Shown piece by piece: positions 43,658 through 51,626 of a stretch of 51,626 nucleotides of DNA; position 1 is the stretch's first letter, and each line of letters starts with the position of its first letter. Made by a program: the position numbers and the translations under genes. The DNA lies in assembly GCA_023664865.1 (NCBI GenBank), contig JAMPEU010000004.1, forward strand, positions 1-51,626, given 5' to 3'. The notes below the pieces were generated by a model. It had not been told where the DNA came from. It was given only the letters and a program-made list of their open reading frames with translations, and ran no database searches. The DNA is from Butyrivibrio sp. Lineage in GTDB: Bacteria > Bacillota > Clostridia > Lachnospirales > Lachnospiraceae.

Positions 43658-44395
43658 TTATGAAAAATCTGTGTGTACGTTTCCCCCTGTTACCGCATTT
43701 ACATAAACGAACACGTCCATGTATGTAATGCCTTCCTTGTCATATACATACTCGTAGTATGACAATATATTATCCTCTGCTTTTTCCTTAAAACCTTTCG
43801 CACCTAAATATTGCATAATTTTTTTATATGCGTTGGGAATACGCTCAAAGGCATTTTCAAATGGTTCGCGTATAGTAATTACCGCATAATCCGCTTCCTT
43901 TTGCTCGGCAATTTCTACTCCAGGATATGCGGTTTCAAACCCATGTGGCAAAATATAGGCAGCCACATAACCATGCAACCCAAATCTATTTTTCTGTTCT
44001 AAAGATACAAACGGAAAGTCCCAGCCTATCCTTTTGGCATCTTTATCAAATGCCAATAACCCCGAAGCTATCGCCCAATGCTCTAAATATGCGTTTACAT
44101 CATTTTCCGGCTGTGGTGAAATCATTACATAACGTGCCATTTTGAATGGCTTCACAGTCTGAACTTTTATTTCGGAATAAATACTTTCATCTTCCGACAG
44201 ATTTTTTCTTACCAGTTCGTCCAGCTTACATGAGAAAAAATCGCATATTTCTAATAATTTCTCTAATTCTGGAATAGCGTCACCTGCCTCCCATTTTGCA
44301 ATCGTTTGACGTGATACTGCCATCTGTTCTGAAAATCCCTCCTGCGTAATCTTCCTTTGCTTTCTAAGGTACTGAATATTTTTTCCTAAATACAT
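43658..44395 (-). CDS. XRE-type regulator with GyrI-like effector domain
   Basis: 245 residues. HTH at 5-60 (KITQEGFSEQMAVSRQTIAKWE). The rest, about 75-240, is a GyrI-like/AraC effector-binding domain (KMARYVMIS, YVAAYILPHGF, YAVITIREPF, SYYEYVYDKEG) that binds small hydrophobic ligands or drugs in relatives. Likely a repressor or activator of the adjacent C39-like gene. The start has a weak ribosome site (GGAGACGAG). Intact and typical for the family. Confidence 0.85.
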   Translation of the reverse strand: MYLGKNIQYLRKQRKITQEGFSEQMAVSRQTIAKWEAGDAIPELEKLLEICDFFSCKLDELVRKNLSEDESIYSEIKVQTVKPFKMARYVMISPQPENDVNAYLEHWAIASGLLAFDKDAKRIGWDFPFVSLEQKNRFGLHGYVAAYILPHGFETAYPGVEIAEQKEADYAVITIREPFENAFERIPNAYKKIMQYLGAKGFKEKAEDNILSYYEYVYDKEGITYMDVFVYVNAVTGGNVHTDFS

Positions 44396-44582
44396 ATTTC
44401 TCTCGTCTCCATTTCATGTTACCAATATATATCATAATATATCGAGAAACCACCACTCACTGTCTGCTTTTCTAGCTTAAAATGTAAATCAAAAGTTTAC
44501 ACTTTGACTAATTCATTATGTTTAATGGTGTCATAAGCGATTGAACCGTCCTAGCTCTTTCATATTTATTTCGTCGCTTTTT

Positions 44583-44603
44583 TCGTCGCTTTTTTAGCGA
44601 CGA
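44583..44603. repeat. Hairpin after the AlbA_2 gene
   Basis: TCGTCGCT and AGCGACGA pair across five T, directly after the stop of the AlbA_2 gene. A second TCGTCGCTTTT copy precedes it (44572-44582). There is no T tail on the minus strand, so terminator function is doubtful. Confidence 0.45.
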
Positions 44604-44604
44604 A

Positions 44605-46116
44605 TTATTTTAATTTATATAATTTACCTTTTGTTTTTCCGTTATCATTCAGCTTATCTAATACTACCAGTTCTTTTAATAGTTCCTTGGTTCTGGTATC
44701 TTTAAGCCCCAATATTTCAGCAATTTCTGAAGTCTTATGCCATTTACCATCTGCCATATAGTCCAAAATCAAAGTATGCTGTTCCTTCTTTTTCTTTGAA
44801 GATTTATTCGTCGTTTTTTCAATGCTATCAACTAGTTCCTCACTGCCGCCTAAAAAAGCTGGATGAATGGGAATCTTTATCCTCATAGCACGCCTATCTT
44901 CATCCGTGAAGAACTCTGCACGCGGCGAACCATTCTTCTTTAATTCTTCCTGTATTGTAGGAATGCCGGATGAATGCCCTTCTGACAATTCCAGTTCTTT
45001 CAGAAATTCTCCAAGTCTTCTGTTACGATAATATCTAGAAACAAATCTTTTACCTTCTGCTATTGTTTTAACAGAAATCGATCTGTCTATTCCCGGAAAA
45101 TTCATTATATTTATACAGTCTGGCTCTATCTCTATTGTCACAGGCTCACACGACATATAATCCCGGTGATAAAAAGCGTTCACCACTGCCTCTTCAATTG
45201 CCTGATATGGATAGTTCATTATTCTAAGTGCTTCCATCTGATTCGGAATCTTTATTACCTTTTCACGAATAAAAAGATTGCGGAAACGTTCCATTGTTGC
45301 CTGAATCATCTGGGGCACTGAGCCCGTAATATTAGGAAAATCCTCGCTGACAGCCGGATTCTCTATGCTTCCTTCCGGAAATGACGTCATCTGCACATAG
45401 GTATACCGAAAGAATTTATCTGGATGCTCACAAAACATCATAATTGCAACATTTTGAATATATCTCATTTCTGGCGGTCCCATCAACAGCTGCATATCTT
45501 CTAATATTTCTTCTACACCGCGTTCCCTGACTTGCTTTGCAAGTTTGCTTCCTGTCTTACGCAAATGATCCTCCAAAAGCACCGGAGATATATCATCAAA
45601 ATCCGCTTTATGATTTGCCCTGCAATCAAATGGTGTCTGGTCAGACATATTAATTAGTTCACGTTCCTGCTCTGGATTTGCTTTTACAGAACTTGTCAGA
45701 TAACGAATATAATAACTATACTTCTTGTCCTTTTTACCTGTAACATACTCTGGGGATTTGTATGGTCGCTGCTGTCCAGTTCTTACCACTATGACTAAAA
45801 TCCATTTTCCATCCACCTGAGATATAATTACCTTTGGGAAATATGGTGGAGATATCATATTATTGTAACCGATCATTTCTTTTTGTATCTTGTCCAACAT
45901 ATTTTCTGGAATTCCTGTTACTGGTCTTACTACAACTCCATTTTTCTCCTCAACTCCTACGACAATATATCCGCCGCCATCATTATTATAATCATTCACA
46001 AATGCACAGACACTATGATAGATTTCGTCAGGATTCCAACTTTTCTTAAACTCTATACGGTCTGATTCTATTTTTCTTTTGCTTAATAACTCTTCTATAC
46101 CTATTTCCAGTTCCAT
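44605..46116 (-). CDS. AlbA_2 (Schlafen-like) ATP-binding transcriptional regulator
   Basis: 503 residues from the ATG at 46116 (GGGGG five bases upstream). The N-terminal AlbA_2 domain (about 10-140) shows ESDRIEFKKSW, the usual signature, and GGGYIVVGVEE. A GHKL-like ATPase domain of the HATPase_c_4 type spans about 270-400 (EAVVNAFYHRDY, RNRRLGEFLKEL). A C-terminal winged helix (about 435-500) reads HKTSEIAEILGLKDTRTKELL. Proteins of this form are usually annotated as putative DNA-binding regulators and occur in accessory or defence regions; Schlafen-type AlbA domains can be nucleases. The function here is not known. Single gene. Confidence 0.85.
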   Translation of the reverse strand: MELEIGIEELLSKRKIESDRIEFKKSWNPDEIYHSVCAFVNDYNNDGGGYIVVGVEEKNGVVVRPVTGIPENMLDKIQKEMIGYNNMISPPYFPKVIISQVDGKWILVIVVRTGQQRPYKSPEYVTGKKDKKYSYYIRYLTSSVKANPEQERELINMSDQTPFDCRANHKADFDDISPVLLEDHLRKTGSKLAKQVRERGVEEILEDMQLLMGPPEMRYIQNVAIMMFCEHPDKFFRYTYVQMTSFPEGSIENPAVSEDFPNITGSVPQMIQATMERFRNLFIREKVIKIPNQMEALRIMNYPYQAIEEAVVNAFYHRDYMSCEPVTIEIEPDCINIMNFPGIDRSISVKTIAEGKRFVSRYYRNRRLGEFLKELELSEGHSSGIPTIQEELKKNGSPRAEFFTDEDRRAMRIKIPIHPAFLGGSEELVDSIEKTTNKSSKKKKEQHTLILDYMADGKWHKTSEIAEILGLKDTRTKELLKELVVLDKLNDNGKTKGKLYKLK

Positions 46117-46285
46117 AGTATCCCCCAATCTTATTTTACACTTACCTTAGCATACATAAACCAAAACTTCTTTACCTCATAATTACTATCCAAAATAAAC
46201 CTCCACCAAAACAACAAAACTGCATTTACATTATACACAAATCTACATAAATTTTCCATAGATACTATATAATCATCTTTACAAT

Positions 46286-46393
46286 CTCCTCTAATAAACA
46301 AAAATTTCCTGCCGCATATATCCGCAGCATTCCTGCACTATCTATCTTATGCATGCCAATATTCAAACTCAATCTCCAAAGGCATAATCGTTG
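46286..46393 (-). repeat. Dispersed leader repeat, copy B
   Basis: Match to 43029-43138, with the peptide-like frame MPLEIEFEYWHA and the same ATAGATAGTGCAGGAAT block and GAGGAG. Here the ribosome site is followed only by a three-codon frame, so the gene it served is gone or was never there. The remaining part of the 46117-46485 gap is AT-rich without a gene. Confidence 0.6.
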
Positions 46394-46426
46394 AAACAGC
46401 TTGTCACAATCTCCGTTTTATTTTCC

Positions 46427-46455
46427 TTGCCTAATATGAAAATCAATGCTAAAAT
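46427..46455 (+). promoter_or_regulatory. Sigma-A promoter of the 158-residue membrane gene
   Basis: TTGCCT (46427-46432) and TAAAAT (46450-46455) are 17 bp apart, 30 bp before the ATG at 46486. Close to the housekeeping consensus. Confidence 0.65.
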
Positions 46456-46485
46456 ATGGATTAACAGTAAATCGGAGGTATCGGT

Positions 46486-46962
46486 ATGAGCACAGCATTA
46501 AAAGTAATATTAACCATTCTCGTTGTCGTGATTATTCTCATGGTAATCTTATACTTTGTAGGAAGAAAGCTGCAGAGTAAGCAGTCAGCGCAGCAGGCGC
46601 AGATAGAAGCGATGAAACAGACCGTTTCCATGCTTATTATAGACAAAAAGAAAATGAAGATAAAAGATTCGGGGCTCCCACAGGCGGTAATAGCGCAGAC
46701 GCCTAAGATGCTGAGGAACTCCAAATTGCCTATTGTAAAGGCAAAAGTCGGACCGCAGGTTATGTCATTGATTGCAGACGATAAGATTTTTGATTCAATC
46801 CCTGTGAAAAAAGAAGTAAAAGCCGTCGTCAGCGGCATATATATCACAGATGTAAAAGGGCTTCACGGTAGGCAGACTCCGGTAGAGACCAAGAAAAAAG
46901 GCTTCTTCAAGCGCGCTCTTGAGAAAGCGCAGGAAAAAGCCGGCGCTAAACCGCTTAAATAG
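46486..46962 (+). CDS. Small membrane-anchored protein, function unknown
   Basis: 158 residues. A single N-terminal membrane helix (about 5-27, LTILVVVIILMVILYFVG) is followed by a short coiled coil (QSKQSAQQAQIEAM) and a compact domain with beta pattern (MLIIDKKKMKIKDSG, PIVKAKVGPQVMSLI, EVKAVVSGIYITDVKG). The tail is basic and Lys/Ala-rich. It looks like a conserved Lachnospiraceae protein; I know no function. It has GGAGG nine bases before the ATG and converges on the DUF1934 gene with no gap. Confidence 0.8.
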   Translation: MSTALKVILTILVVVIILMVILYFVGRKLQSKQSAQQAQIEAMKQTVSMLIIDKKKMKIKDSGLPQAVIAQTPKMLRNSKLPIVKAKVGPQVMSLIADDKIFDSIPVKKEVKAVVSGIYITDVKGLHGRQTPVETKKKGFFKRALEKAQEKAGAKPLK

Positions 46963-47388
46963 TTATTTTGAACGAATATTCATGACTATTTTACAGTCGG
47001 CGCAGTATTCATAATTCATATAAAGAACATATTCCACATCTACGGCTATCCTTTCAGATTCCTGTACGATGTGGATTTTTTTGGTGTCAATTCCCAGCAT
47101 GATATTGCCATAGGGAATATTATAACTTGTCAGATTTTTCTTATTTTCTTCAAAAACCATATGGACATTCACAGCCCCGCTTTTGATGATTTCAAGGAAG
47201 TTTTCTCCAAATTTGACTTTATTTTTCACAGGCGTGTCAATGCCCTCTATTATTTCATCGTATACAAGAAAATGTCTGCCGTTCTTCTCATAATAACTGC
47301 CCGATGCGGTTGTTTCGATTTCTTCCTTATCTGCACCGTCATGCCGATATTGCCGGCTGCGCAGATATACCTGTACATCTTTTGTCAT
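46963..47388 (-). CDS. DUF1934 lipocalin-like protein
   Basis: 141 residues from the ATG at 47388, one base after the murI stop, so the two are co-translated. It matches the DUF1934/YwiB family: KDVQVYLRSRQY, YYEKNGRHFLVYDEI, VNVHMVFEENKKN, and a C-terminal DCKIVMNIRSK, forming a small beta barrel. Members often neighbour cell-wall genes in Firmicutes; no activity is known. The longer upstream frame lies inside murI and is rejected. Confidence 0.85.
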   Translation of the reverse strand: MTKDVQVYLRSRQYRHDGADKEEIETTASGSYYEKNGRHFLVYDEIIEGIDTPVKNKVKFGENFLEIIKSGAVNVHMVFEENKKNLTSYNIPYGNIMLGIDTKKIHIVQESERIAVDVEYVLYMNYEYCADCKIVMNIRSK

Positions 47389-47389
47389 T

Positions 47390-48223
47390 TCAATAATCCT
47401 CAATATTAATGACTTTTGCGGAAAGAATACCATACGGTATTATGCTGTTGGCAAAATGCAGAAACTTATCCGCCATATCGCTGACGAAAAAGCGGTAAAG
47501 CTCAGTTCCCAGCTCAGGTCTTTTCTCACTTTCCAGTCCCTCTTTATGCAGCAGCTCTTTTAATTCACGCGCCGTTTCGTAAGCCGGATTTACCAATGTC
47601 ACCTTCTCGCCCATAATCTTCCCTACGGTAGAACGAAGCAGCGGATAATGTGTACAACCAAGCACCAGTGTATCAATGCCTATATCGATAAGTCCTGATA
47701 AATACCTTCTGGCTATTTCATCCGTCACGGGATCTTCCCACAACCCCTCTTCCACTAACGGCACAAAAAGGGGACAGGCTTTTCCGATAACGCTGACACT
47801 ATTGTCATTTTCTTTTATGTATCTGTTATAAATTCCGCTTCCGACCGTCGCTTCCGTTGCGATAACCCCTATTTTTTTGTTGCGCGTGGCCTCTATCGCC
47901 GCGTGCGCCCCGGGCTTTACCACGTCTATCATCGGAATTTTGACTTCTTTCTCCAATTCTTCAAGTGCGCAGGCGCTTGCGGTATTACAGGCAACCACTA
48001 TTGCCTTGACCTTCTGCGTCTGCAGAAATCTCACAATCTGGCGTGAGAATTTAGTCACTGTTTCCGGAGATTTGCTTCCGTAAGGCACTCTTGCCGTATC
48101 GCCAAAATATACTATTCTTTCGTTCGGCAGCTGGTTCATAATCTCTCTTGCCACCGTTAAACCACCCACACCTGAATCAAAAACGCCAATCGGCGCATTG
48201 CATAGTGCTTCATTTTCATTCAT
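47390..48223 (-). CDS. murI: Glutamate racemase
   Basis: Makes D-glutamate for peptidoglycan, 277 residues. The two catalytic Cys are in VACNTASA (near residue 79) and LGCTHYPLL (near 190), with Asp in GVFDSGVGGLT and His in the second motif. Conserved YFGDTARVPYGSKS is present. The ribosome site is weak. It is followed by DUF1934. Intact, secure. Confidence 0.97.
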   Translation of the reverse strand: MNENEALCNAPIGVFDSGVGGLTVAREIMNQLPNERIVYFGDTARVPYGSKSPETVTKFSRQIVRFLQTQKVKAIVVACNTASACALEELEKEVKIPMIDVVKPGAHAAIEATRNKKIGVIATEATVGSGIYNRYIKENDNSVSVIGKACPLFVPLVEEGLWEDPVTDEIARRYLSGLIDIGIDTLVLGCTHYPLLRSTVGKIMGEKVTLVNPAYETARELKELLHKEGLESEKRPELGTELYRFFVSDMADKFLHFANSIIPYGILSAKVINIEDY

Positions 48224-48251
48224 ATACGATTAACAACCCTTTCCCAGCCCT

Positions 48252-48533
48252 CTATTTACCGCGGCTTTTCAGCCATTCCAATATCCTGCTCTTTATAACA
48301 ATCTGCTCCTCATCTGAATACATAAGCATGTCATAGATGTCTTCTTCACCACTGCCTTCTTTTGTCTCATACACTATCTCATAAGTGTCATCCGGAAAGC
48401 AAAGTTCAGGATACAGGAAAAACCACCACACACAGGCAGACATCCCCATAATCGCTCCTGTTACCGTCATTCTCAGATATTCTTTCCATTTAGGGCTTTG
48501 TTTTTTATCGCTTTTTAATAATTCGTTGTCCAT
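48252..48533 (-). CDS. Small protein with one membrane segment, function unknown
   Basis: 93 residues. A basic N-terminus (LLKSDKKQSPKWKEYLRM) precedes a hydrophobic segment (about 25-45, TVTGAIMGMSACVWWFF). The rest is acidic and outside (VYETKEGSGEEDIYDMLMYS). It has AGGAG five bases before the ATG, and lies 28 bp before murI, probably the same operon after GntR and ispE. No family recognised. Confidence 0.7.
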   Translation of the reverse strand: MDNELLKSDKKQSPKWKEYLRMTVTGAIMGMSACVWWFFLYPELCFPDDTYEIVYETKEGSGEEDIYDMLMYSDEEQIVIKSRILEWLKSRGK

Positions 48534-48596
48534 CTCTTCTCCTTACCGCCGGATTATTTCCGGCTTTACTAAGGAGTCTTACCGATAAAAATACGT

Positions 48597-49289
48597 TTAT
48601 TCTTTTTCGCTGTGCTCTTTTTCCATGTGAATCAGTTTTATGATAGATTTCTCCTGATTGTCAATATGCACCCTTGCCGCATTCGCAGCCTTCTGTTTAT
48701 CGTGCGAGACGATACCCTCATAAATCATTTTATGTTCTTCTACAAGGTGATTATGCTGACTTTCGTCTTTAATATATTCAAACCGATACCTGTACATCTG
48801 TTCAGAAAGATTATTCACCATTTGTATAAGTCTTTTATTTCCCGTGGCGGCTACTATTATATCATGCAGCTTTACGTCCGCCTCCGCTATCGTCGTTACG
48901 TTTCTTGTAGCCGTCGCCCTTTCAAATCCGGCACAGGCTTTTTTCAGTTGGAATTTCTCTTCTTCGGTAATCCTATCGCATGCAAGTTCCGCACATAACG
49001 CATCCAACGCCCTCCTGACTTCAAGCACGTCTTTTAAATCCTTTTCCGTAATCTGCGCTACTTCTGCGCCACGGCGCGGAATCATTCTGACAAGCCCTTC
49101 TAACTCAAGTTTCCTGATGGCTTCCCTGATAGGCGTCCTGCTGACGCCTAACTGATTAGCAAGGTGAAGCTCCATAAGACGTTCACCCGGCTGCAGTTTC
49201 CCTGTAAGTATCGCTTTTCTGAGCGTATTAAATACCACGTCCCTCAGCGGGAGAAAATCATCCATATCAAGCTGAAATCCAGTATCCAT
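48597..49289 (-). CDS. GntR-family (FCD) transcriptional regulator
   Basis: 230 residues. The winged HTH (about 10-75) has PGERLMELHLANQLGVSRTP followed by IREAIRKLE. The FCD effector domain (about 85-220) shows the Asp/His metal ligands: VKLHDIIVAA near 125 and later His in VEEHKMIYEG. Members sense sugars or organic acids. The ligand and targets are unknown. AAGGAGG precedes the ATG. It follows ispE by 12 bp, so the two are one transcript. Position between ispE and murI is probably ancestral. Confidence 0.92.
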   Translation of the reverse strand: MDTGFQLDMDDFLPLRDVVFNTLRKAILTGKLQPGERLMELHLANQLGVSRTPIREAIRKLELEGLVRMIPRRGAEVAQITEKDLKDVLEVRRALDALCAELACDRITEEEKFQLKKACAGFERATATRNVTTIAEADVKLHDIIVAATGNKRLIQMVNNLSEQMYRYRFEYIKDESQHNHLVEEHKMIYEGIVSHDKQKAANAARVHIDNQEKSIIKLIHMEKEHSEKE

Positions 49290-49301
49290 ACACTTTCCTC
49301 C

Positions 49302-50162
49302 TTATACGAATCCGGTTATAAATACCTGCCCTGCCAACTTCTGATTTCTAATCTGCGCTGCTGCTTTCTGCGCCTGTTCATCTGTAGTAAATATTCCGAA
49401 AACAGTAGGTCCGCTGCCGCTCATTAACGCGTTTTCCGCTCCGGCGCACTTCATCACATCTTTTATTGTATCGATAACCGGATATTCCTTAACAGTTACC
49501 GTTTCAAGCACATTCCCCATTCTGCCTGTAATTCCGGACAGGCTTCCCTCTTTAATCGCCTTCACCATGCCGTCAATATCCGGATGGCATGACAAAGTAT
49601 CTGCATGAAGATTTTCATATACAAACTTGGTAGACACATTGATATCAGGCTTAGCTACCACCAGTATGCACTTGGGCGGCGGCGGGAGTTTCGTCAAAAT
49701 CTCTCCTATTCCCTCAGATAAAGCCGTTCCCCCCATTATGCAGTATGGGATGTCAGCTCCTAAAGATACGCCCAAAGCTTTAAATTCTTCCACACTAAAT
49801 CCAAGTTCAAAAAGTTCATTAAGCCCAAGAAACGTCGCCGCGGCATCTGCGCTTCCGCCAGCCATTCCCGCGGCAATCGGAATCCTTTTCTGCAATAGTA
49901 TATCTACACCCTGCCTGATGCCTGACCTGTCAAACAAAAGCCTTGCCGCGCGGCATATCAGATTATCTCCGTCAGCAGACAGCTTTGCATTATCTATATT
50001 TAACGTAATGCCCTGCTCCGATTTCTTAGTAAAGGTCAGCGTATCGCAAATATTCACAGTCTGCATTACCATCTTTACTTCATGATATCCGTCAGCTCTT
50101 CTGCGCAGCACGTCAAGCCCCAGATTAATTTTAGCGTATGCCTCTTTTATCAGTTGTTCCAT
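49302..50162 (-). CDS. ispE: 4-diphosphocytidyl-2-C-methyl-D-erythritol kinase
   Basis: GHMP kinase of the MEP isoprenoid pathway, 286 residues. AYAKINLGLDVLRRRADGYHE marks the N-terminus with catalytic Lys and the substrate-binding region. The ATP loop is PIAAGMAGGSADAAA near residue 93, and the third GHMP motif is MSGSGPTVFG near residue 255. All are intact. It heads the GntR transcript. Secure. Confidence 0.97.
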   Translation of the reverse strand: MEQLIKEAYAKINLGLDVLRRRADGYHEVKMVMQTVNICDTLTFTKKSEQGITLNIDNAKLSADGDNLICRAARLLFDRSGIRQGVDILLQKRIPIAAGMAGGSADAAATFLGLNELFELGFSVEEFKALGVSLGADIPYCIMGGTALSEGIGEILTKLPPPPKCILVVAKPDINVSTKFVYENLHADTLSCHPDIDGMVKAIKEGSLSGITGRMGNVLETVTVKEYPVIDTIKDVMKCAGAENALMSGSGPTVFGIFTTDEQAQKAAAQIRNQKLAGQVFITGFV

Positions 50163-50310
50163 AAATAATCATGCCTTCTTAATCTGCCTGCGCCCAAATA
50201 AGCGTTCTTCGCCCATTTTGTGTGCATATTGCCACTCTGAACGGCGAATCTATGAATAGTGACACTTAATTCTATCCAATATAGAAGATTTTGTCAACGT
50301 AAAGTGGCTC

Positions 50311-50339
50311 TTGACTTTGATTTTCAATTCTCTTAGAAT
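50311..50339 (+). promoter_or_regulatory. Sigma-A promoter of the beta-lactamase-like gene
   Basis: TTGACT (50311-50316) and TAGAAT (50334-50339) with 17 bp between, 75 bp before the ATG. Strong match to the housekeeping consensus. The rest of 50163-50413 holds no gene. Confidence 0.75.
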
Positions 50340-50413
50340 TAATACATTACAATCACAATTATATAGGATTGCAATTATAACTATATAAATTTTATGAAAA
50401 TCGAGGTACGTTC

Positions 50414-51589
50414 ATGAATAAGCAAAAATTATCCAAAATTCAAGGATTACTTGACGAAATGGCAGAGTCAGGCTTTATCTCCGGCGTAAACTGCATGGTT
50501 TTGCAAAACGGCGAAGAACAATGCTATTACGAGGCAGGCATGCGCGATATTGCCAGCAAGCTGCCAATTACAAGAGATACTATATTCAGGCTGTATTCCA
50601 TGACTAAGCCGGTTACGTCTGCAGCAGTCATGATGCTTTTAGAAGAGGGAAAACTTGATTTGCTTACGCCGGTTTCCACATATCTTCCGGGGTTCAATAA
50701 CCAGTGTATAATACAAAAGGGTATGACGATACCTGCGGCACGCCCTGTTACCATACAGCATCTATTGAATATGACGTCGGGACTTTCCTACGGCGGAGAA
50801 GGCAGCGTTACCGAAGTCAGGACGGAAGCCTTATTGAACGAAGTAAAAGAAAAGCTATACTCTGATAAGCCGCTCACCACAGTGGAAATCATGAACCGAT
50901 TAGGTCAGATTCCGCTGGCATTCCACCCCGGCGATAAATGGCAGTACGGCATGTCAGCCGACGTGCTTGGCGCAGTCGTAGAAATCGTTTCAGGCATGAA
51001 GTTCGGCGAGTTCCTGCAAAAGAGAATTTTCGAGCCGCTTGGCATGAAAGATACCGCGTTCTTCGTACCGTCCGATAAGCAGAACCGTCTGGCAAAAGTA
51101 TACCGCGAAACCGAAAACGGTCTGGAAGAATTTCATATTTCGCATCTTGGAGTACAAAACAGCATGAAAATAGCTCCGGCGTTTGAGTCGGGCGGAGCGG
51201 GACTTGTTTCGACCATAGACGATTTTGCGGCGTTTACCCAGATGTTGTTAAACAAAGGTACATACAACGGCATCTCCATTCTTGCACCTAAGACTGTGGA
51301 GTTTATGACAAAATCGCATCTTACGCCCGCACTGCAGGATTATGTAAATCAATGGGAAAACCTGCCGGGCTACACATACGCAAACCTCATGCGTATAGCA
51401 ATAGACTCAGGGCTTGCCGTATCCGTATCCAGCTTAGGAGAATACGGCTGGGACGGCTGGCTTGGAACCTACATGATGAACGACCCTGCCAATAACCTCA
51501 CTTTATTGCTCATGCAGCAGAAAACAGATTCGGGGACAACCGCATATACCAGAAGAATACGGAACGTGCTTTTTTCCGCAATCGAATAA
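50414..51589 (+). CDS. Serine hydrolase of the class C beta-lactamase/esterase family
   Basis: 391 residues, no signal peptide, so cytosolic. The nucleophile is in SMTK (Ser near residue 65), the tyrosine motif is YGMS near 178 (YxN-type position), and a later GWDGWLGT segment takes the place of the KTG motif. The family includes esterases and D-aminopeptidases more often than true antibiotic resistance enzymes; without export a role against external beta-lactams is unlikely. GAGG precedes the ATG by nine bases. Single gene with its own promoter and a palindrome after the stop. Confidence 0.88.
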   Translation: MNKQKLSKIQGLLDEMAESGFISGVNCMVLQNGEEQCYYEAGMRDIASKLPITRDTIFRLYSMTKPVTSAAVMMLLEEGKLDLLTPVSTYLPGFNNQCIIQKGMTIPAARPVTIQHLLNMTSGLSYGGEGSVTEVRTEALLNEVKEKLYSDKPLTTVEIMNRLGQIPLAFHPGDKWQYGMSADVLGAVVEIVSGMKFGEFLQKRIFEPLGMKDTAFFVPSDKQNRLAKVYRETENGLEEFHISHLGVQNSMKIAPAFESGGAGLVSTIDDFAAFTQMLLNKGTYNGISILAPKTVEFMTKSHLTPALQDYVNQWENLPGYTYANLMRIAIDSGLAVSVSSLGEYGWDGWLGTYMMNDPANNLTLLLMQQKTDSGTTAYTRRIRNVLFSAIE

Positions 51590-51597
51590 CAGCTTTA

Positions 51598-51623
51598 ATA
51601 AGGGGGTAACGTTACCCCCTTAT
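51598..51623 (+). terminator. Perfect 26-bp palindrome after the hydrolase gene
   Basis: ATAAGGGGGTAAC followed by its exact reverse complement, without a loop, eight bases after the stop codon. The stem would be very stable. The window ends before a T tail could be judged. Confidence 0.65.
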
Positions 51624-51626
51624 CAA

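Noticed and set aside
46461-46847. 128-residue hydrophobic minus-strand frame
   Set aside because: It is the complement of the 158-residue plus-strand gene, which has a promoter and ribosome site.
1-51626. CRISPR arrays, tRNA or rRNA genes, prophage structural genes, replication origin
   Set aside because: I looked for regularly spaced repeats, cloverleaf and rRNA signatures and phage genes by eye and saw none; a short RNA gene could have escaped reading by eye.

Overview
The window looks like a chromosomal stretch of a low-GC, endospore-forming Clostridia, most likely Lachnospiraceae. The reasons are a spoIIID gene next to guaA, the murI/DUF1934 and GntR/ispE groupings, GHKL-LytTR two-component systems, AGGAGG-type ribosome sites and a chemotaxis receptor. 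This is inferred from gene content; no rRNA or tRNA was seen. Most genes lie on the minus strand. Conserved genes sit at the two ends and at 37-40 kb. Between them is accessory DNA rich in defence-like genes, toxins, peptide signalling, broken genes and partial duplications.

Layout. 0-8 kb: guaA, spoIIID, a Cache chemoreceptor, a PAS-GGDEF-EAL protein and a FIST-GGDEF protein. 8-11 kb: a decayed AAA/DUF4143 ATPase, then a convergent two-gene cassette (TIR effector and P-loop kinase-like protein) whose two promoters are 113-bp near-identical inverted repeats. 11-18 kb: a methyltransferase, an ABC exporter operon ending in a MerR regulator with a membrane domain, a GNAT-MazG fusion, an unknown protein and an XRE-aminoglycoside phosphotransferase fusion. 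18-23 kb: a 1639-residue protein with an MACPF signature, a long helical region and C-terminal parts resembling TcA and OrfX/P47 proteins. 23-26.5 kb: vapBC remnants, a decayed second copy of an NlpC/P60 gene, a TIR gene opposite a small membrane-protein gene, and an IS200 remnant.

26.7-34 kb is an agr-type quorum-sensing island: agrA and agrC, then agrD and agrB, then genes for secreted or unknown proteins. Three copies of the same 23-bp element, each 13 bp from a TATT box, precede agrD and two output units. The simplest reading is that the peptide made by AgrD/AgrB is sensed by AgrC, and that AgrA then activates agrDB and the outputs. 34-40 kb: an AGE-family sugar epimerase-like enzyme, the intact NlpC/P60 protein, asnS and an FKBP-type lipoprotein. 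40-42 kb: a second GHKL/LytTR pair. 42-46 kb: a membrane protein, a C39-like protein with an XRE-GyrI regulator, and an AlbA_2 (Schlafen-like) protein. 46.5-51.6 kb: a small membrane protein, DUF1934, murI, a GntR regulator, ispE and a serine beta-lactamase-like hydrolase.

A recurring theme is partial duplication: the spoIIID promoter plus its first codons, the 3' end of the XRE-APH gene, the NlpC/P60 gene with its terminator, the promoter arms of the TIR cassette, and a short leader element at 43.0 and 46.3 kb. The strongest candidates for undescribed biology are the TIR/kinase cassette, the multi-domain toxin-like protein and the agr regulon.
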